This document shows, piece by piece, positions 28,032 to 36,463 of a stretch of 40,925 nucleotides of DNA (positions are counted from its first letter, which is position 1; the number at the start of each line of letters is the position of its first letter). This DNA comes from DAOMFM01 sp035429825. GTDB lineage: Bacteria > Acidobacteriota > Blastocatellia > UBA7656 > JADIYM01. Position numbers and translations under genes: made by a program. The notes below the pieces were generated by a model that saw only the letters and a program-made list of their open reading frames with translations, was not told where the DNA came from and searched no databases. The DNA lies in the NCBI GenBank assembly GCA_044224215.1, contig JBGAKX010000036.1:1-40925 (forward strand). The letters run 5' to 3'.

Positions 28032-29240
28032 TCACAGAAACGCCTGGAAGACTTCGTTGGAGAGTAGCAACCCCTGCCGCGTCAGCGACAACCGCCCGTC
28101 GTCGATGCGAAGAAGTCCCGCGTCGAACAGCGGTTCGAGACCTGCCGCGAACTCGACCGTCAGATCGACCCCGTATCGCGCCGAGAACGCTGCAAGGTCG
28201 ATGCCTTCGATCCGGCGCAGACCGAGAAACGCCGCTTCGCTGACCCGCTCGCGCAATGCGAGCACGTTTCGCTCGACAACCGCAGACCCGGTGCGCTCGA
28301 TCGCCTCCGCATAGGCCGAGATGTTGCGGCTGTTCGAGCGGCGCTCTCCGTTCGTGTAGGCGTGCGCGCTCACGCCAAGGCCGTAATACGGAACGTCCAG
28401 CCAGTATTTCTCGTTGTGACGCGACCGGCGGTCCGAGTCGCCGTCACGGCGCGCAAAGTTCGATATCTCATAGTGAACAAAGCCGTTCGCGGCGAGGACG
28501 TCGACCATCTCGAGATACATGTCGGCCGCCACGTCGTCGTCGGGACGCGCCGTGCGGCCGGCTTCGACGTCGCGAGCAAGCTTTGTTCCCGGATGCAGTT
28601 CGAGCAGGTACAGCGACAGGTGGTCGGGCTCGAGCGCGATGGCCTCGTCGAGATTGTGCCGCCAGACGTCGCGCGACTGATTCGGAAGTCCGGCAATCAG
28701 ATCGAGACTCAGGTTGTCGAATCCCGCGTCGCGCAGCATGCCGACCGCCGCCCGCGCATCGTCGGCCGAATGGACGCGCCCGATCGACGCGAGCTCCGCG
28801 TTGTCGAACGACTGAACGCCGACGCTCGCCCGGTTCACTCCGGCCGATCGGTAGGCCGCGAGTTTCTCGGGCGTCAACGTTCCGGGATTCATCTCGACCG
28901 TGATCTCGGCGTCGGCCTGCACGTCGAATGCGAGTCGCACCGCGTCGAGCAGACGCACGAGGTCCGCGGCCGGGAGAAGCGACGGCGTGCCGCCGCCGAA
29001 GAAGACCGAATCGACCGCGGGCCGACCGTCGGCGGCGCCTGCGTCGGTGATCTCGCGCTCGAGCGCCGGCAAGTACCTCGCAGCGAGCGACTCGTCAAAA
29101 TCGCCTGACACGAACGCGCAGTACGTGCACTTGGTGCGGCAGAACGGAACGTGGAGGTAGATTCCGGGCCGGTCCTCGATGCGGGCGACGGTGGCGTCGC
29201 CTGCACCGGGCCCGGCCAGTGCCTGGGCGGATTCCGTCAC
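28032..29240 (-). CDS. hemW: Radical SAM protein HemW (coproporphyrinogen III oxidase-like)
   Basis: This 402-residue radical SAM enzyme is a HemN paralogue. The iron-sulfur cluster motif CxxxCxYC is at Cys34, Cys38 and Cys41 (CRTKCTYC). FGGGTPS and the SVGVQSFDN stretch follow, then RHNEKYWLDVPYYGLGVSAH and a C-terminal HemN-type domain. HemW proteins are thought to handle heme, as chaperone or insertase, rather than oxidise coproporphyrinogen. The start is a GTG at 29240 that overlaps the htrA stop codon as GTGA, implying coupled translation. I name it HemW rather than HemN because the HemN N-terminal extension and its extra conserved residues are absent. Confidence 0.9.
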   Translation of the reverse strand: MTESAQALAGPGAGDATVARIEDRPGIYLHVPFCRTKCTYCAFVSGDFDESLAARYLPALEREITDAGAADGRPAVDSVFFGGGTPSLLPAADLVRLLDAVRLAFDVQADAEITVEMNPGTLTPEKLAAYRSAGVNRASVGVQSFDNAELASIGRVHSADDARAAVGMLRDAGFDNLSLDLIAGLPNQSRDVWRHNLDEAIALEPDHLSLYLLELHPGTKLARDVEAGRTARPDDDVAADMYLEMVDVLAANGFVHYEISNFARRDGDSDRRSRHNEKYWLDVPYYGLGVSAHAYTNGERRSNSRNISAYAEAIERTGSAVVERNVLALRERVSEAAFLGLRRIEGIDLAAFSARYGVDLTVEFAAGLEPLFDAGLLRIDDGRLSLTRQGLLLSNEVFQAFL

Positions 29241-30760
29241 GGAATGGTCAGCGTTATGAAGCGTCGTTCGATGCGGGCGCCAGTTCGGCGCGCTATCTGA
29301 AGCGTGACCTTGTCGCCCGTATCGAGACCCGCAAGTATCTGCGAATACTCGGGCTCGCTCGCGATGCGCTTCTGGTTGACCGAGATGATCACATCGCCCG
29401 CCATCAGCCCGCCCTGCTCGGCGATCGATCCGGCGTCGACAAAGACGACGAACGCGCCCGTCAGACCGTCGAGCGATCGGTCATGCGCGAGGTCGCGCGT
29501 GAGGGTTCGCACCGACGCGCCAAGCGACACCGGCGACTGCGGGTTGATGTCCGGGTGCCCCGGCGGCAGCTCGCCGTCGGGGTCTTCACCCGAGTCGTCG
29601 GGTGGCGCGGGCCGCGACGCGAGCATCCCCTCGGTCCGGTCGGCCAGTTTGACCGTTGCCGTTCCGGGAGTGCCTTCGCGAACGTACGTCAGCTTGACCA
29701 CGGTCCCGGCGGGGAACGCGCCGATGCGGCGGATCAGGTCGCGGCGATCCTTGATGCGGGCGCCGTTGATCTCGGTGATGATGTCGCCGCCGCGAAGGCC
29801 CGCAAGCGCCGCAGGGCTCTGGTCGGTCGACATGCCGGTCACGTGCACGCCGTCCGTTCCGTCGAGCCCGTTGGCCTTGGCAACTTCAGGTGACACGTCG
29901 TCGACCTGCACGCCGAGGAAGCCGCGGTTCACGCGGCCGTTTGATACGAGCTCGTTGTAGATGCCGGTTGCGACGGACGACGGCAGGGCGAACCCAATGC
30001 CGCTGAATGCGCCCGTTCGAGTCGCGATCTGGGTGTTGATGCCGACGACCTCGCCGGCCAGGTTCACGAGCGGCCCGCCGGAGTTCCCCGGATTGATCGC
30101 CGCGTCCGTCTGAAGAAACTGCTGAAACGCGGTCGCGCCGCCGTCGGTTTCGCGACCCTTCGCGCTGATGATTCCTGCAGTCACGGTCTGCTCGAGCCCG
30201 AACGGGCTGCCGACGGCGAGTACCCAGTCGCCGACGCGGAGCTTCTCGGAATCTCCAAACCGCGCAAATGGAAACGGCTGCGGCGACGTGATCTTGACAA
30301 CGGCGAGATCCGTGTCCTGGTCCCGTCCGATGACCTTGCCTTCGAACTCGCGGTGGTCGTATGTCCGAACGCTGATCTTTGTCGCGCCGTCGACCACATG
30401 GAAATTCGTCAGGATGTAGCCCGTTGCGGTCACGAGGACGCCCGACCCTTTTGCCTCGCGCTCGCCGAGCGGTCCCGGCTGCCCTTCGCGGACGTCGATG
30501 TGCACGACGGCCGGCTCGACGATGTCGGCGGCATTCGCAAAGCTCGACGACAGCGCGTCGGTCACGTTGCCGCCCGAGGTGATAACGATGCGATTGTCCG
30601 GATCTGCAAGCGCTCCCCGGGTAATCACGGCGCCGATCATCACGCCGAGCAACAGCGACACGAGCATCAGCGAAACGATGATGTAGCGCTGCTGCCGGGC
30701 TATGGTCTGCAACGAGACCGCCGCCGGTTCGACGACCGGCTGTTCAATCGCCTCGCTCAT
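29237..30760 (-). CDS. HtrA/DegP-type serine protease with two PDZ domains
   Basis: This 507-residue envelope protease degrades or refolds damaged exported proteins. It has one N-terminal membrane anchor (about residues 25-46). A trypsin-like domain follows with catalytic His121 (LTNFHVV), Asp151 (DTDLAVV) and Ser227 (PGNSGGP), then two PDZ domains. The first is around residues 280-370 (FLGVQV, LAGLRGGDIITEING). The second, at the C-terminus, contains GGLMAGDVIISVNQK. A proline/aspartate-rich linker separates them. All catalytic residues are intact. It is the first gene of a run with hemW, sharing a 4-bp stop/start overlap. A TATAAT at 30804-30799 with an upstream TG probably drives it, back to back with the pilW promoter. 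Confidence 0.94.
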   Translation of the reverse strand: MSEAIEQPVVEPAAVSLQTIARQQRYIIVSLMLVSLLLGVMIGAVITRGALADPDNRIVITSGGNVTDALSSSFANAADIVEPAVVHIDVREGQPGPLGEREAKGSGVLVTATGYILTNFHVVDGATKISVRTYDHREFEGKVIGRDQDTDLAVVKITSPQPFPFARFGDSEKLRVGDWVLAVGSPFGLEQTVTAGIISAKGRETDGGATAFQQFLQTDAAINPGNSGGPLVNLAGEVVGINTQIATRTGAFSGIGFALPSSVATGIYNELVSNGRVNRGFLGVQVDDVSPEVAKANGLDGTDGVHVTGMSTDQSPAALAGLRGGDIITEINGARIKDRRDLIRRIGAFPAGTVVKLTYVREGTPGTATVKLADRTEGMLASRPAPPDDSGEDPDGELPPGHPDINPQSPVSLGASVRTLTRDLAHDRSLDGLTGAFVVFVDAGSIAEQGGLMAGDVIISVNQKRIASEPEYSQILAGLDTGDKVTLQIARRTGARIERRFITLTIP

Positions 30761-30798
30761 GGATCGATGCCTCCGTGGGGTAGTGCTCGAGTCTGGCC

Positions 30799-30804
30799 AT
30801 TATA
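30799..30804 (-). promoter_or_regulatory. Extended -10 promoter element of htrA
   Basis: On the minus strand TATAAT is preceded by TGA, a TGn extended -10 motif, 38 nt before the htrA ATG. No strong -35 box is present, as is usual for extended -10 promoters. Confidence 0.5.
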
Positions 30805-30817
30805 TCAGCACAGTCCA

Positions 30818-30846
30818 TTCACGATGGTAGGCGCATCTGCTATACT
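30818..30846 (+). promoter_or_regulatory. Sigma70-type promoter of pilW
   Basis: TTCACG (30818-30823) and TATACT (30841-30846) are separated by 17 bp and point toward the pilW-like gene at 30909. The predicted leader is about 57 nt. Confidence 0.5.
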
Positions 30847-30908
30847 GCGCGAGTCCCCACAGTCGACTCGCACTACATATCCCGGGGTTACGGACGCAAG
30901 TCCTTCAC

Positions 30909-31922
30909 ATGTCTCGTAGACGACTGTCCAGAATCGGTCGGAAACGATGTGCGCGCGCTGCTGGCGTCGCATCCGCTCGTGTTGCAGGCTTTTCGCTGCC
31001 CGAGCTGATGATTGCGATGCTCATCACACTGTCGCTGATGGTTGTGGTGTTCACGCTGATGCGCCAGAACCAGGTCATCTTTGCGACCGAGACCGGCGTC
31101 ACGTCGATGAACGAGAACATCCGCGCTGCGGCCGACCTGCTGACGCGCGAAGTTCAGGCCGCCGGAACCGGGCTGCGCGGAATGACCGCGCCGATCCTGG
31201 GCGTCGACGGCGACGGCGAACAGGGCGACCGGATCGCCATCCTGATCGGCGATCCGTCGGCTCCCGTTGCGCACGTTCGCACGTCGCCGATTTCAAACGG
31301 CACGACGCAGGTGCTGCTGTCATCCCCAGCTGGCGCGACTCACGTGGGCGCCGGCCTGTCCTACACCGACGATCGCGGAAAGGTTCAGCAGCTGTACCAG
31401 GGCGGCGACCGGTACATCCTTTACAACGAGACCCACTTCTCGATCGTCCGCGTGTCGTCGTCGACGATCCGACCCGACGGCGACGTGCTGGTGTCGTTCG
31501 CCGTCGACCAGAGCAATCCTCGGGCGAAGTACGGCGACTGCAAGTACAAGCCCGCGGCGGACGCGAACGGCGCGTTGTTCGCCCGGCTCGACGGCATTGT
31601 CTACTACCGATTCGACAAGGACCGTCAGGTAATCGAGCGGCGCGAGAACCACGAACCGTGGGCCGACGTCGCCAGCGGAATCCTCGGATTCCAGATCCGG
31701 TACCGCACGCTTGGCGACGACAACACGCTCTCGGAGCCGTCCGATGCGCCGCCAATCGACCGCGAATCGATCCGCTCGGTGGTTCTGACGATCCGCGCAC
31801 GGACGCCTGATGCCGAACCGGGAACTCCAAAATATCGCGAAACCGCTGAGCGATTTGAGATTACTCCGCGTAATATGAGACTGCCGCGGAGCGGCGGCGA
31901 CGTCGAGCCCCATCCATCGTAG
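30909..31922 (+). CDS. PilW-like type IV pilus minor prepilin
   Basis: This 337-residue protein has a class III prepilin leader: a basic N-terminus, then the peptidase site AG|FSLPE with cleavage after Gly27 and the conserved Glu at +5, followed by the hydrophobic helix (LMIAMLITLSLMVVVFTLM). The C-terminal part is a soluble beta-rich domain as in PilW. Minor pilins prime pilus assembly together with PilX, PilV and PilY1. It is followed directly by a PilX-like gene, giving a short pilW-pilX unit. The other pilus genes are not in the window. The ATG at 30909 gives the leader and is the natural start. PilW rather than another minor pilin is inferred from size and neighbour. Confidence 0.8.
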   Translation: MSRRRLSRIGRKRCARAAGVASARVAGFSLPELMIAMLITLSLMVVVFTLMRQNQVIFATETGVTSMNENIRAAADLLTREVQAAGTGLRGMTAPILGVDGDGEQGDRIAILIGDPSAPVAHVRTSPISNGTTQVLLSSPAGATHVGAGLSYTDDRGKVQQLYQGGDRYILYNETHFSIVRVSSSTIRPDGDVLVSFAVDQSNPRAKYGDCKYKPAADANGALFARLDGIVYYRFDKDRQVIERRENHEPWADVASGILGFQIRYRTLGDDNTLSEPSDAPPIDRESIRSVVLTIRARTPDAEPGTPKYRETAERFEITPRNMRLPRSGGDVEPHPS

Positions 31923-31951
31923 GAATTTTGCCCGGGAAGCTGGATCTGAGA

Positions 31952-33889
31952 ATGACGGGCGTGAACTCCAGGAGACCACGACCATTTGGTGCACGGCGCC
32001 GTGCGCGGGCGCACGAGCGCGGCGCGGCGTTGATCACCGCGCTCCTGTGCATGACGCTGCTTTTCGCACTCGGGCTGGCGCTGCTGCTCTCGACGACGAC
32101 CGACACGCTGATCAGCGCGAACTTCCGGTCGTCGGAGGAGGCGTTCTTTGCGGCGGACGCCGGTGTGGCCGTCGGCCGGCGCGCGGTGGCAAAGGCAATC
32201 TCTGAGCAGATCACCGCGATCGCCACGGGGAAGGCCCCGGCGTTTCATCCCGACTCGCAGGTGCTCCCGGATTCGAACACCTCTCCGGACGCGCCGTTCT
32301 TCCGGACGATCATCGATCGCACGGCCGAGATCGCAAACGACAAGACCCGCTGCAAGCTGCCGAACGACAGCAAGTTTCAGATCGAAGTCCTCGAGATCAA
32401 GGGCGGACCGACGACCGATCCGGTGCGGAATCCGCGAAACGGGCTCGAGAACTACACGTTCAGCTACGTGATCCGCTCGACCGGTCGAAGTGCGACCGAC
32501 GCGCGCGCCGAGGTCGTCGAGCGCGGCGAGTTGACGACGTATCTGACGGCCTCTGTCAGCGTGACGCGCCAGCCGTTCTCGGCGTACGGCACGTTCTTTG
32601 ACCGTGGCAACCCGGATGGCGGAATGGTGCTCGTCAGCGGCACGTTCACGGGTCCGGTGCATACGAACTCGCACCTGAGCTTCTCGTCAAAGAACACGGT
32701 GGTGTTCCGCGACCGCGTCAGCCAGGCTGAGGACAACATTGAATACGACGGCCAGATGATCCCGATTCCGGACGCCGGAAAGCCGGGCATCGTCGTCAGC
32801 CAGGGCGCGTTCGTCAAGAAACCAAAGGTTCCGCTGCCCGCCAACAATTTCGTGCAGGAGCTCGCCGTCGTGAACGGCACGGGGCTCCCCGGTGGCGGTG
32901 ACGGCTCGATGGTCGACGGCAACGGCCGGGTGACGCCTCAGGCGCTCGCCGACGGTCTGACAGATGCTTCGGGACGGCCGCCTGTGCCCGATGCCAACGG
33001 AATCCCGAAGGGCGTCTATATCTCGTCGAGCGACGGCGTCGAGGTGACCGGCGGCGGGATCTACGTCAATGGGGACGCACAGATTGACTTGAGCGCTTCG
33101 GGAAACACGCAGGTTATCTCGGTCACGCAGGGCGGCCAGACGACGACGGTCACGGTCGACTACACAGCGAACAATACGACGATCTCGTCGGGCGGGACGT
33201 CGCGGTCGCTCACGGGCGTGCCGACGGATTCGTCGCTCGGCGAGGCGCAGGCGACACCGGGTATTTCGCTGTTCGTGAACGGCTCGGTGACGTCACTTTC
33301 GGGTCCGCCGGCGGTCGACGACCAGACCGGAGCGGCGCTCTCGCCCCAGACGGCGATGACCATCACGGCCCAGCGCGACATCACGATCACGGGCGACCTC
33401 AAGTACACGGACCCGGTGGTCGCGTCCGACGGCACGCCGCTCCCGCGCGCAAACCAGAACGCGGCGATTCTCGGGATCTACACGAATGACGGCAACGTCG
33501 TACTGCAGCCGAATCCTTCGCGGACCGACGGGAACGGCTCCAGCCTCGAGATCGACGCGGCGATTGCGGCGTTCAACGCGAACCCGGGAAACGACAACGG
33601 AAAGCCCGAAGGCACAATTATTTACGGATCCGGTACGCCCGCTGCGGGGTCGCGGCTCACCATCATCGGCGCGCGTCTGCAATCGAACATCGGCAACATC
33701 AAGTACCGGAAGCGGCAGATCTTCTTTGATCCTCGCCTGTCCGGCGGCCAGTTCGCGCCGCCGTTCTTCCCCGGGATCGAGATCAAGCGCAACACGTCCG
33801 ACCTTGTGGTCAACTTTCCGGGTGAGCGCGCGATCGTGATTCTCGCCGACGCGTGGCAGCGCGACGAGAAGCGACCTAAGTCCAACTGA
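31952..33889 (+). CDS. PilX-like pilus assembly protein with large C-terminal region
   Basis: This protein of about 645 residues begins with a basic segment and the PilX-type N-terminus RGAALITALLCMTLLFALG, a membrane helix without a clear leader-peptidase Phe+1. The remainder, about 590 residues, is much longer than classical PilX (roughly 200). It is rich in Gly, Thr, Ser and Asn with repeated beta-type stretches (GGGIYVNGD, DITITGDLKYTD, GNVVLQPN), and looks like an extracellular beta-solenoid or adhesin-like domain. The ATG at 31952 is chosen. A TTG at 31928, six bases after the pilW stop, would add eight residues. The operon position suggests it joins PilW in a pilus or pseudopilus tip. 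The C-terminal domain is unassigned. Confidence 0.75.
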   Translation: MTGVNSRRPRPFGARRRARAHERGAALITALLCMTLLFALGLALLLSTTTDTLISANFRSSEEAFFAADAGVAVGRRAVAKAISEQITAIATGKAPAFHPDSQVLPDSNTSPDAPFFRTIIDRTAEIANDKTRCKLPNDSKFQIEVLEIKGGPTTDPVRNPRNGLENYTFSYVIRSTGRSATDARAEVVERGELTTYLTASVSVTRQPFSAYGTFFDRGNPDGGMVLVSGTFTGPVHTNSHLSFSSKNTVVFRDRVSQAEDNIEYDGQMIPIPDAGKPGIVVSQGAFVKKPKVPLPANNFVQELAVVNGTGLPGGGDGSMVDGNGRVTPQALADGLTDASGRPPVPDANGIPKGVYISSSDGVEVTGGGIYVNGDAQIDLSASGNTQVISVTQGGQTTTVTVDYTANNTTISSGGTSRSLTGVPTDSSLGEAQATPGISLFVNGSVTSLSGPPAVDDQTGAALSPQTAMTITAQRDITITGDLKYTDPVVASDGTPLPRANQNAAILGIYTNDGNVVLQPNPSRTDGNGSSLEIDAAIAAFNANPGNDNGKPEGTIIYGSGTPAAGSRLTIIGARLQSNIGNIKYRKRQIFFDPRLSGGQFAPPFFPGIEIKRNTSDLVVNFPGERAIVILADAWQRDEKRPKSN

Positions 33890-33913
33890 CGCGACGGCGG
33901 ACGCGGGCGAGCG

Positions 33914-34942
33914 TCACTCGACGACGTAGCCCTTGCGGGTCCTGACCGTCAACCCGGGCCGCGTCGAGTAGATCTCAATCGACCGCCAGTGTTTGTCGCG
34001 CGTGTCGTTTGTCGAGACATACGTCACCACGTACTGCTGTTTCAGCTCCTTGGCGACGTCCCCGTACGCAGTCGCCAGGTCTGCGTCCGTGATCGGCGCA
34101 AACAGGCGTCCGCCGTAGCGGTCGGCGAGTGCGCGCATCGTCTCCTGCGCCGCGGAGAGCGTCTCGATGGCCTCGCGCGCCGGTCGCGACGAGCCTGTCA
34201 ACGTCCCCGCCTTGCCGGCGTACGGCTTGATGCGCTCAATCAGCGCCTGCGCCTTGCTCACGACAAAGACGGTCGCTCCGGATTTGTCGAGCGCGGCGAC
34301 GGCCTGCGCCTGGCTCACCTTGCTGGACGTGTCGACGCCGTCCGACAGGATGATGATGGCGCGACGGCCTTCGACCTTTCTGACCTGTTCGTCGGCGGCC
34401 AGAAACACGCCGTCCCAGAAACACGTGGCCTCGCCGCCCTTGTACCGCCAGTCGAGCGCGTGCTGGACCGCTTCGCGATCGGTCGTCCAGTCCTGAAGCA
34501 GCTCGACCTTCTGCGCGAACTGAATGACCGATACCTCGTCCTCCGGGCCGAGCGCCGACACAAAGCTCTCCGCGGCCTTGCGGATCGAGCCGAGCTCCGA
34601 GAAGACGCTTCCGCTTGCGTCAAGCAGGAGCACGACGTGAACGGGGACTTCGGATTCGCGGAAGGAGGTCAGCTGCTGACGCACGCGGTCCTCGGCAATG
34701 ATGAAGTCGTCGCCCGAAAGCCCGATGACGGGCCGGCCGTTGGAATCCCGTACCGACACGGACAGCAGGACCTCCTGCGTCCCCAGCTGTACGTCGGCGT
34801 CGGGGTTTCCCTGGGTATCCGTCTGGGGCCGTGGCGGCGGCCGGCGCCCGCTCTGCGCGGCTGCCGCGCCGACGATCGAAGCGAGGCAAAGCGTCAGTGC
34901 GGCAATGCGGGCGAGGGTGCGGTGACCGGAGCGTCGGTGCAT
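33914..34942 (-). CDS. Secreted VWFA-related acidobacterial domain protein
   Basis: This 342-residue exported protein has a signal peptide (LARIAALTLCLASIVGAAAA, cleavage near residue 29) and a proline-rich linker. A short beta domain (VLLSVSVRDSNGRPV, then LSGDDFIIAED) follows, and a von Willebrand factor A domain has the metal-ion-dependent adhesion site DASGS at 108-112. This arrangement is the VWFA-related family known mostly from Acidobacteria, where copies are numerous and the role is unknown. Metal-dependent protein binding at the cell surface is the likely activity. It is convergent with the pilX-like gene (24 bp apart), which may be chance. A TAAGAT six bases before the ATG suggests a leaderless message. 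Confidence 0.9.
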   Translation of the reverse strand: MHRRSGHRTLARIAALTLCLASIVGAAAAQSGRRPPPRPQTDTQGNPDADVQLGTQEVLLSVSVRDSNGRPVIGLSGDDFIIAEDRVRQQLTSFRESEVPVHVVLLLDASGSVFSELGSIRKAAESFVSALGPEDEVSVIQFAQKVELLQDWTTDREAVQHALDWRYKGGEATCFWDGVFLAADEQVRKVEGRRAIIILSDGVDTSSKVSQAQAVAALDKSGATVFVVSKAQALIERIKPYAGKAGTLTGSSRPAREAIETLSAAQETMRALADRYGGRLFAPITDADLATAYGDVAKELKQQYVVTYVSTNDTRDKHWRSIEIYSTRPGLTVRTRKGYVVE

Positions 34943-34948
34943 CTGTGT

Positions 34949-34954
34949 ATCTTA
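34949..34954 (-). promoter_or_regulatory. -10-like box of the VWFA gene
   Basis: TAAGAT on the minus strand ends 6 nt before the ATG at 34942. No ribosome-binding site is visible. It is one of five such close boxes in the window. Confidence 0.3.
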
Positions 34955-34990
34955 CGGCCTCGGGAAAGGGGGCGCGAGTCGCGGCGGCGG

Positions 34991-35172
34991 AACCCGCCAC
35001 CTACCGGGTGGCGGTACTGGAGCGACGGGGGTGGCGCTCCGCCGGAACGCTGGATGATGCGGTACTGGGGGCGAGTGGATGTCTGCCGCCTCAGTACCGC
35101 GTGCCCCAGTACCCCGCACGGTGATCCCAGCGCGAGGTTCCGCTGACTCAGCACCGCCGCAGGTGGCGGGTT
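34991..35172. repeat. Nested palindromic element in the VWFA/M23 divergent gap
   Basis: AACCCGCCACCT (34991-35002) is exactly complementary to AGGTGGCGGGTT (35161-35172). Inside, GGTACTGGGG (35061-35070) pairs with CCCCAGTACC (35104-35113). The region as a whole could fold into one long cruciform. The rest of the gap 34943-35462 holds a promoter and a long leader but no reading frame I trust. Confidence 0.65.
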
Positions 35173-35248
35173 GTGGCCACCCGCGGTACGACTACAAACC
35201 CCCAGTCCCCACCGTGTAACCCCAGTCTTTCCATGACTTGAACCGGGG

Positions 35249-35278
35249 TTGACACGGCCGAACCCGGCCAAGTACAAT
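35249..35278 (+). promoter_or_regulatory. Strong sigma70-type promoter of the M23 peptidase gene
   Basis: A perfect TTGACA (35249-35254) and TACAAT (35273-35278) are 18 bp apart. Transcription would start near 35285 and leave a leader of about 178 nt before the ATG at 35463, which has GGAGG at 35454-35458. I recognise no known riboswitch in that leader. Confidence 0.7.
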
Positions 35279-35462
35279 CCGCCCGCTCCAAAAAACAAGA
35301 CTATTGCAAGAAGTAGCAGCTGGCCGTAGGCCTTCTTTGTCCGGATTTTGCCCCTATCGAGCAGTTTTGAAATTTCGACTTCATACAGTGCCCACGAATT
35401 GGGTGCGCCGCGGGATTACGGCTCTCTCCGAGCCGGGTGACACGATTCATTCTGGAGGTTTC

Positions 35463-36296
35463 ATGCGTTTTTTCCTCGGGTTATCTGCGAATGTCGCGGT
35501 TGCCGGTTTGCTTCTTTCCACATTTGGCGTTGTTGCATCGGCCCAATCTCCCGCTCCAAGCAGCGATGTTCCCACCTTCTCCAAGGAACTCCCTCCTCCG
35601 ATTGTCGGTGAACCCGACGAGCCCGAAGCCCCGCAGATTCATCAAATTGCACCGCCAGCCACGTCGGTCTACACGAACGGAATGCCTGAGCTGGGTCCCG
35701 TCAAGGTGATCCCTCCGCCGCCGCGCGTCATCACGCCGTCCGCCGGCAAGGTTGTTGTTCCGGGCAGCGGTCTCAGCCGACCCGGTGGCTTCACGGCACA
35801 CGCCGCGGCGTCGGTATCGCAGCTTGGCGTCAACAGCCCGTTTGGCTGGCGCGGCGGCAGGATGCACACGGGGATCGATTTTCAGGCCTCGTACGGTGAC
35901 TCGGTTGGCGCGTCGATGTCCGGAACGGTCGTCTTTGCCGGTGTGAAGCACGGGTACGGCAACTTCCTGGTCATCGACCACGGTTCGGGTATCGCGTCGT
36001 GCTACGCCCACCTTTCGGCGATGTACGTGACCGTCGGGCAGGTTGTCGAAGGTGGCCAGTTGATTGGCGCCGTCGGCACGACGGGGCGGTCGACCGGCCC
36101 GCACCTCCATTACGAGATCCGCATCAACGGGAAGCCGATCAACCCGACGTCGACGATCTCGCTCGTCGACAACCAGGTTCTTGTGAACGGGCAGCCGATG
36201 GGTACCGACGACCAGGTAGCTCCCGCCGCCGGCGGAGTCGGACGCCCCGAGCGCATCGACCGGCGCGCGACCGCGCCGCGTTTCGAGCATGAATAA
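35463..36296 (+). CDS. Secreted M23/LytM-type peptidoglycan endopeptidase
   Basis: This 277-residue exported zinc peptidase is predicted to cut peptidoglycan peptide cross-links. It has a signal peptide ending ASA|Q at residue 28, a proline-rich spacer and an M23 domain. The zinc ligands are His135 and Asp139 (MHTGIDF) and His216 in HLHYE, with catalytic His183 (YAHLS) and His214 also present. The domain is therefore of the active rather than the degenerate LytM type. The ATG at 35463 gives the signal peptide and has a GGAGG ribosome-binding site. Longer frames upstream read through the leader. A strong promoter lies about 180 nt upstream. Confidence 0.93.
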   Translation: MRFFLGLSANVAVAGLLLSTFGVVASAQSPAPSSDVPTFSKELPPPIVGEPDEPEAPQIHQIAPPATSVYTNGMPELGPVKVIPPPPRVITPSAGKVVVPGSGLSRPGGFTAHAAASVSQLGVNSPFGWRGGRMHTGIDFQASYGDSVGASMSGTVVFAGVKHGYGNFLVIDHGSGIASCYAHLSAMYVTVGQVVEGGQLIGAVGTTGRSTGPHLHYEIRINGKPINPTSTISLVDNQVLVNGQPMGTDDQVAPAAGGVGRPERIDRRATAPRFEHE

Positions 36297-36406
36297 TGAT
36301 ACGGCGCCCAGGGTCGTCTACGGCGACGACTCGATGGCGGGATACTAGGTTCGCCGGCTGGCGAGCCTGGCACGCGCCAAGGTATCTTTCTCGATAGAGG
36401 CATCGA

Positions 36407-36437
36407 TTCGGCTCTCGGAATTCATCCGAGAGCCGAA
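36407..36437 (+). terminator. Perfect 13-bp hairpin between the M23 and DUF3108 genes
   Basis: Positions 36407-36419 and 36425-36437 are perfect reverse complements with a 5-nt loop (ATTCA). The sequence AGCCATTTTG follows. It may end the M23 transcript, but it also sits only 14 nt before the GGAGGT site (36451-36456) of the next gene, so it could affect that gene's expression. Confidence 0.6.
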
Positions 36438-36463
36438 AGCCATTTTGTCCGGAGGTCTGTTTG

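Noticed and set aside
35285..35462. c-di-AMP (ydaO), c-di-GMP or SAM riboswitch in the M23 leader
   Set aside because: None of the conserved core motifs I know for these classes can be matched in the leader.
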